Assembly (NCBI GenBank): GCA_029068025.1
Contig: JAIEDJ010000159.1
Span: forward strand, 1-7,254
DNA from: Oscillospiraceae bacterium
Lineage (GTDB): Bacteria > Bacillota > Clostridia > Oscillospirales > Ruminococcaceae
Length of the DNA stretch: 7,254 nt
Reading direction: 5' to 3'
Shown: positions 5,827 through 7,254 of the stretch, piece by piece
Position numbering within the stretch: position 1 is the first letter of the stretch
Layout: each line of letters starts with the position of its first letter
The notes under the pieces: generated by a model
What the model was told of the DNA's origin: nothing
Database searches by the model: none
What the model saw: the letters and a program-made list of their open reading frames with translations, nothing else
Program-made: the position numbers and the translations under genes

Positions 5827-7119
5827 TTAACTCGTCCCAAACACTCTTCCAATGCAGAATTTTTCCTCATAGTCCGTGATACGCACCTTTACAAGCGTGT
5901 GGCGCGGGATAGGATCTCCGTAGATCCTCACCGGAAGATAATTCTCCGTAAACCCGAACGAATATTCCTCCGACTTCGGTCTTTCGATCAGCACGGTATG
6001 CTCCGTGTTGAGCTGACTTTCAAAGAATTTCGGCTCCAGACTGTCCGACAGATCGGAAAGCACCTTGACCCTCGCGCTTCTCACCGACGGCGGAACCTGC
6101 TTCATCTCGGCGGCGACCGTACCCTTTCTTATAGAATAAGGAAAGACGTGAACCTTCGCGAACCCGGTCTTCCTTACAAACTCCAGCGTCTGCTCGAACT
6201 CCTCGTCCGTTTCCCCGGGAAATCCGACTATAACGTCCGTCGTGATCGAACAGTTCGGGAACTCCGCGCGAAGCTTGTCCGCTGTCCTTGTAAACTCCGC
6301 CGTATCATACCGCCTGTTCATGCGTTTCAGCACCGTATCGCTGCCCGACTGTAACGACAGGTGAAAATGCGGGCACAGCTGCGGCACAGACTTCAGTGCC
6401 GTTATCTCATCGTCCGTCAGCCGTTCCGGTTCAAGCGAGCTCAACCGGATCCGCTCAACACCCGATCTTGCGCACGCCTTCACAGCGTCCGAGAGCTTAA
6501 ACCCAAGATCCTCGCCGTAGCAGCCGAGATTTATCCCCGTGAGGACTATCTCCTTATGTCCGCTTTTAACGCACTCGATCGACTGCTCCGTTATTTTTTC
6601 GGGAGCAAGCGAACGCACCCTGCCTCTGGCTGTCGGAATTATACAATATGCACAAAAATTGTCGCAGCCGTCCTCGACCTTTATGAACGCGCGCGTCCTG
6701 TCCGTATCGGGCGCAGCGGCGCTTTCGTCATATTCGCGCGTCATTGGCGCGATCTTCACGGTCTTTATACACCGTTCAAGATACTCCTTGATGATCTCGG
6801 GAAGCTGTCCCTTGTTGCTGTTTCCCGTGACGATATCCGCGCCAAAGCGCAGCCCCGCTTCCTCGGGATAGCTCTGCGGAAAGCAGCCGCACAGCACCGT
6901 CACGCCGTATGGATTCTCGCGCTTGCACCTTGACACTGCGTGGCGGGTCTTTGTCACTGCCATACTTGTGACAGCGCAGGAGTTTACAATAGAGATATCC
7001 GCCGTCTCGCCGTCGTCGGCGCGGATATAACCAAGCCGTTCCATTCCCTCGGCTATAGCGGCGCTTTCACAGCAGTTAAGCTTGCAGCCGAGAGTTATTA
7101 TATTAAAAGTAAGCGCCAA
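5827..7119 (-). CDS. mtaB: tRNA t6A37 methylthiotransferase MtaB
   Basis: This radical-SAM enzyme adds a methylthio group to t6A at position 37 of ANN-decoding tRNAs, giving ms2t6A. With the start chosen here it has 430 residues, normal for the family. The N-terminal UPF0004 domain has cluster cysteines Cys12 (TLGCKLN), Cys48 (NSCAV) and Cys79 (CGCFPQ). The radical-SAM CxxxCxxC is Cys152, Cys156 and Cys159 (GCDNFCAYCIIP), followed by RGRVRS. SLQSGSD (255-261) and GFPGETDEEF (299-308) are typical of methylthiotransferases. A TRAM tRNA-binding domain occupies about 368-430. TLGCKLN and the overall pattern favour MtaB over MiaB or RimO. The start is TTG at 7119, with AGGGGTGAGG just upstream; an upstream TTG at 7179 would add 20 unrelated residues from a repeat-like region. 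Confidence 0.94.
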   Translation of the reverse strand: MALTFNIITLGCKLNCCESAAIAEGMERLGYIRADDGETADISIVNSCAVTSMAVTKTRHAVSRCKRENPYGVTVLCGCFPQSYPEEAGLRFGADIVTGNSNKGQLPEIIKEYLERCIKTVKIAPMTREYDESAAAPDTDRTRAFIKVEDGCDNFCAYCIIPTARGRVRSLAPEKITEQSIECVKSGHKEIVLTGINLGCYGEDLGFKLSDAVKACARSGVERIRLSSLEPERLTDDEITALKSVPQLCPHFHLSLQSGSDTVLKRMNRRYDTAEFTRTADKLRAEFPNCSITTDVIVGFPGETDEEFEQTLEFVRKTGFAKVHVFPYSIRKGTVAAEMKQVPPSVRSARVKVLSDLSDSLEPKFFESQLNTEHTVLIERPKSEEYSFGFTENYLPVRIYGDPIPRHTLVKVRITDYEEKFCIGRVFGTS

Positions 7120-7121
7120 AT

Positions 7122-7131
7122 CCTCACCCCT
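7122..7131 (-). promoter_or_regulatory. Ribosome binding site deciding the mtaB TTG start
   Basis: The minus strand reads AGGGGTGAGG, then AT, then TTG. GGGGTGA matches the extended Shine-Dalgarno GAGGTGA with one change and leaves about seven bases between GGGG and TTG. There is no ATG between 7179 and the conserved TLGC motif, so TTG is the best-supported start. Confidence 0.7.
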
Positions 7132-7139
7132 ATTTAAAA

Positions 7140-7194
7140 GAATTTCAAAATTCGGACTTGGCGGCACGCTGCGCTCCAAATGCAGCGACTGCCT
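7140..7194 (-). other. Hairpin and AT palindrome in front of mtaB
   Basis: On the plus strand GGCACGCTGC (7163-7172, allowing its first G at 7163 or 7164) pairs with GCAGCG plus TGCC (7182-7192), a stem of ten pairs with a 2-nt bulge and a 9-nt loop. Next to it is GAATTT-CA-AAATTC (7140-7153), a perfect 6-bp palindromic arm pair. The hairpin starts soon after a stop codon at 7203-7201 and could end the upstream transcript, but no T run follows it directly. The 11-mer CGCTGCGCTCC (7167-7177) also occurs inside the purL leader element (5709-5719). Confidence 0.4.
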
Positions 7195-7200
7195 CTATCC

Positions 7201-7254
7201 CTATTTGTAGCTGTATGTAAAAGCCTGTCTCCATCCGGAACTTTGATCTTTGTC
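7201..7254 (-). CDS. Possible C-terminal end of an upstream gene
   Basis: On the minus strand one frame is open from the window edge for 17 codons, DKDQSSGWRQAFTYSYK, and ends in TAG at 7203-7201. The position, just before a hairpin and 81 bases before the mtaB start, is where the end of a co-oriented neighbour would be expected. Seventeen residues are too few to identify a family, and the other two frames are also open over this short stretch, so the call rests mainly on context. Confidence 0.25.
   Translation of the reverse strand, partial: DKDQSSGWRQAFTYSYK

Overview
The window looks like a piece of a Clostridia chromosome, most likely Oscillospirales/Ruminococcaceae. The evidence is the large single-chain FGAM synthase of about 1240 residues, strong Gram-positive Shine-Dalgarno sites, a consensus housekeeping promoter on a tRNA gene, a lipoprotein that resembles pilin-like proteins of ruminococci, and GC-rich genes separated by AT-rich gaps. 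The family-level placement is inference. Everything I can support lies on the minus strand, so transcription runs from high to low coordinates.

Layout in transcription order. At 7254-7201 there may be the last codons of an upstream gene. A GC-rich hairpin and an AT-rich palindrome (7194-7140) precede mtaB (7119-5827), a tRNA methylthiotransferase that appears to start at TTG. The 247-nt gap 5826-5580 holds two direct repeats exactly 40 bp apart, a TATAAT box, and a compact GC-rich element of about 150 nt bounded by an 8-bp inverted repeat. purL (5579-1857) follows and ends at a clear intrinsic terminator (1840-1804). Next come a zinc-ribbon membrane protein of unknown function (1672-965), a lipoprotein with a possible pilin-like domain (887-270), a hairpin-rich spacer, and tRNA-Ala(CGC) (76-1) behind a perfect consensus promoter.

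The genes do not form one pathway. purL makes FGAM in purine synthesis, mtaB modifies A37 of certain tRNAs, and the tRNA gene is a separate unit. The zinc-ribbon gene and the lipoprotein gene are adjacent and co-oriented and may share a transcript. I see no CRISPR array, transposase, integrase or toxin-antitoxin pair. The part least explained by known genes is the structured leader of purL, and the zinc-ribbon/lipoprotein pair is the next candidate.
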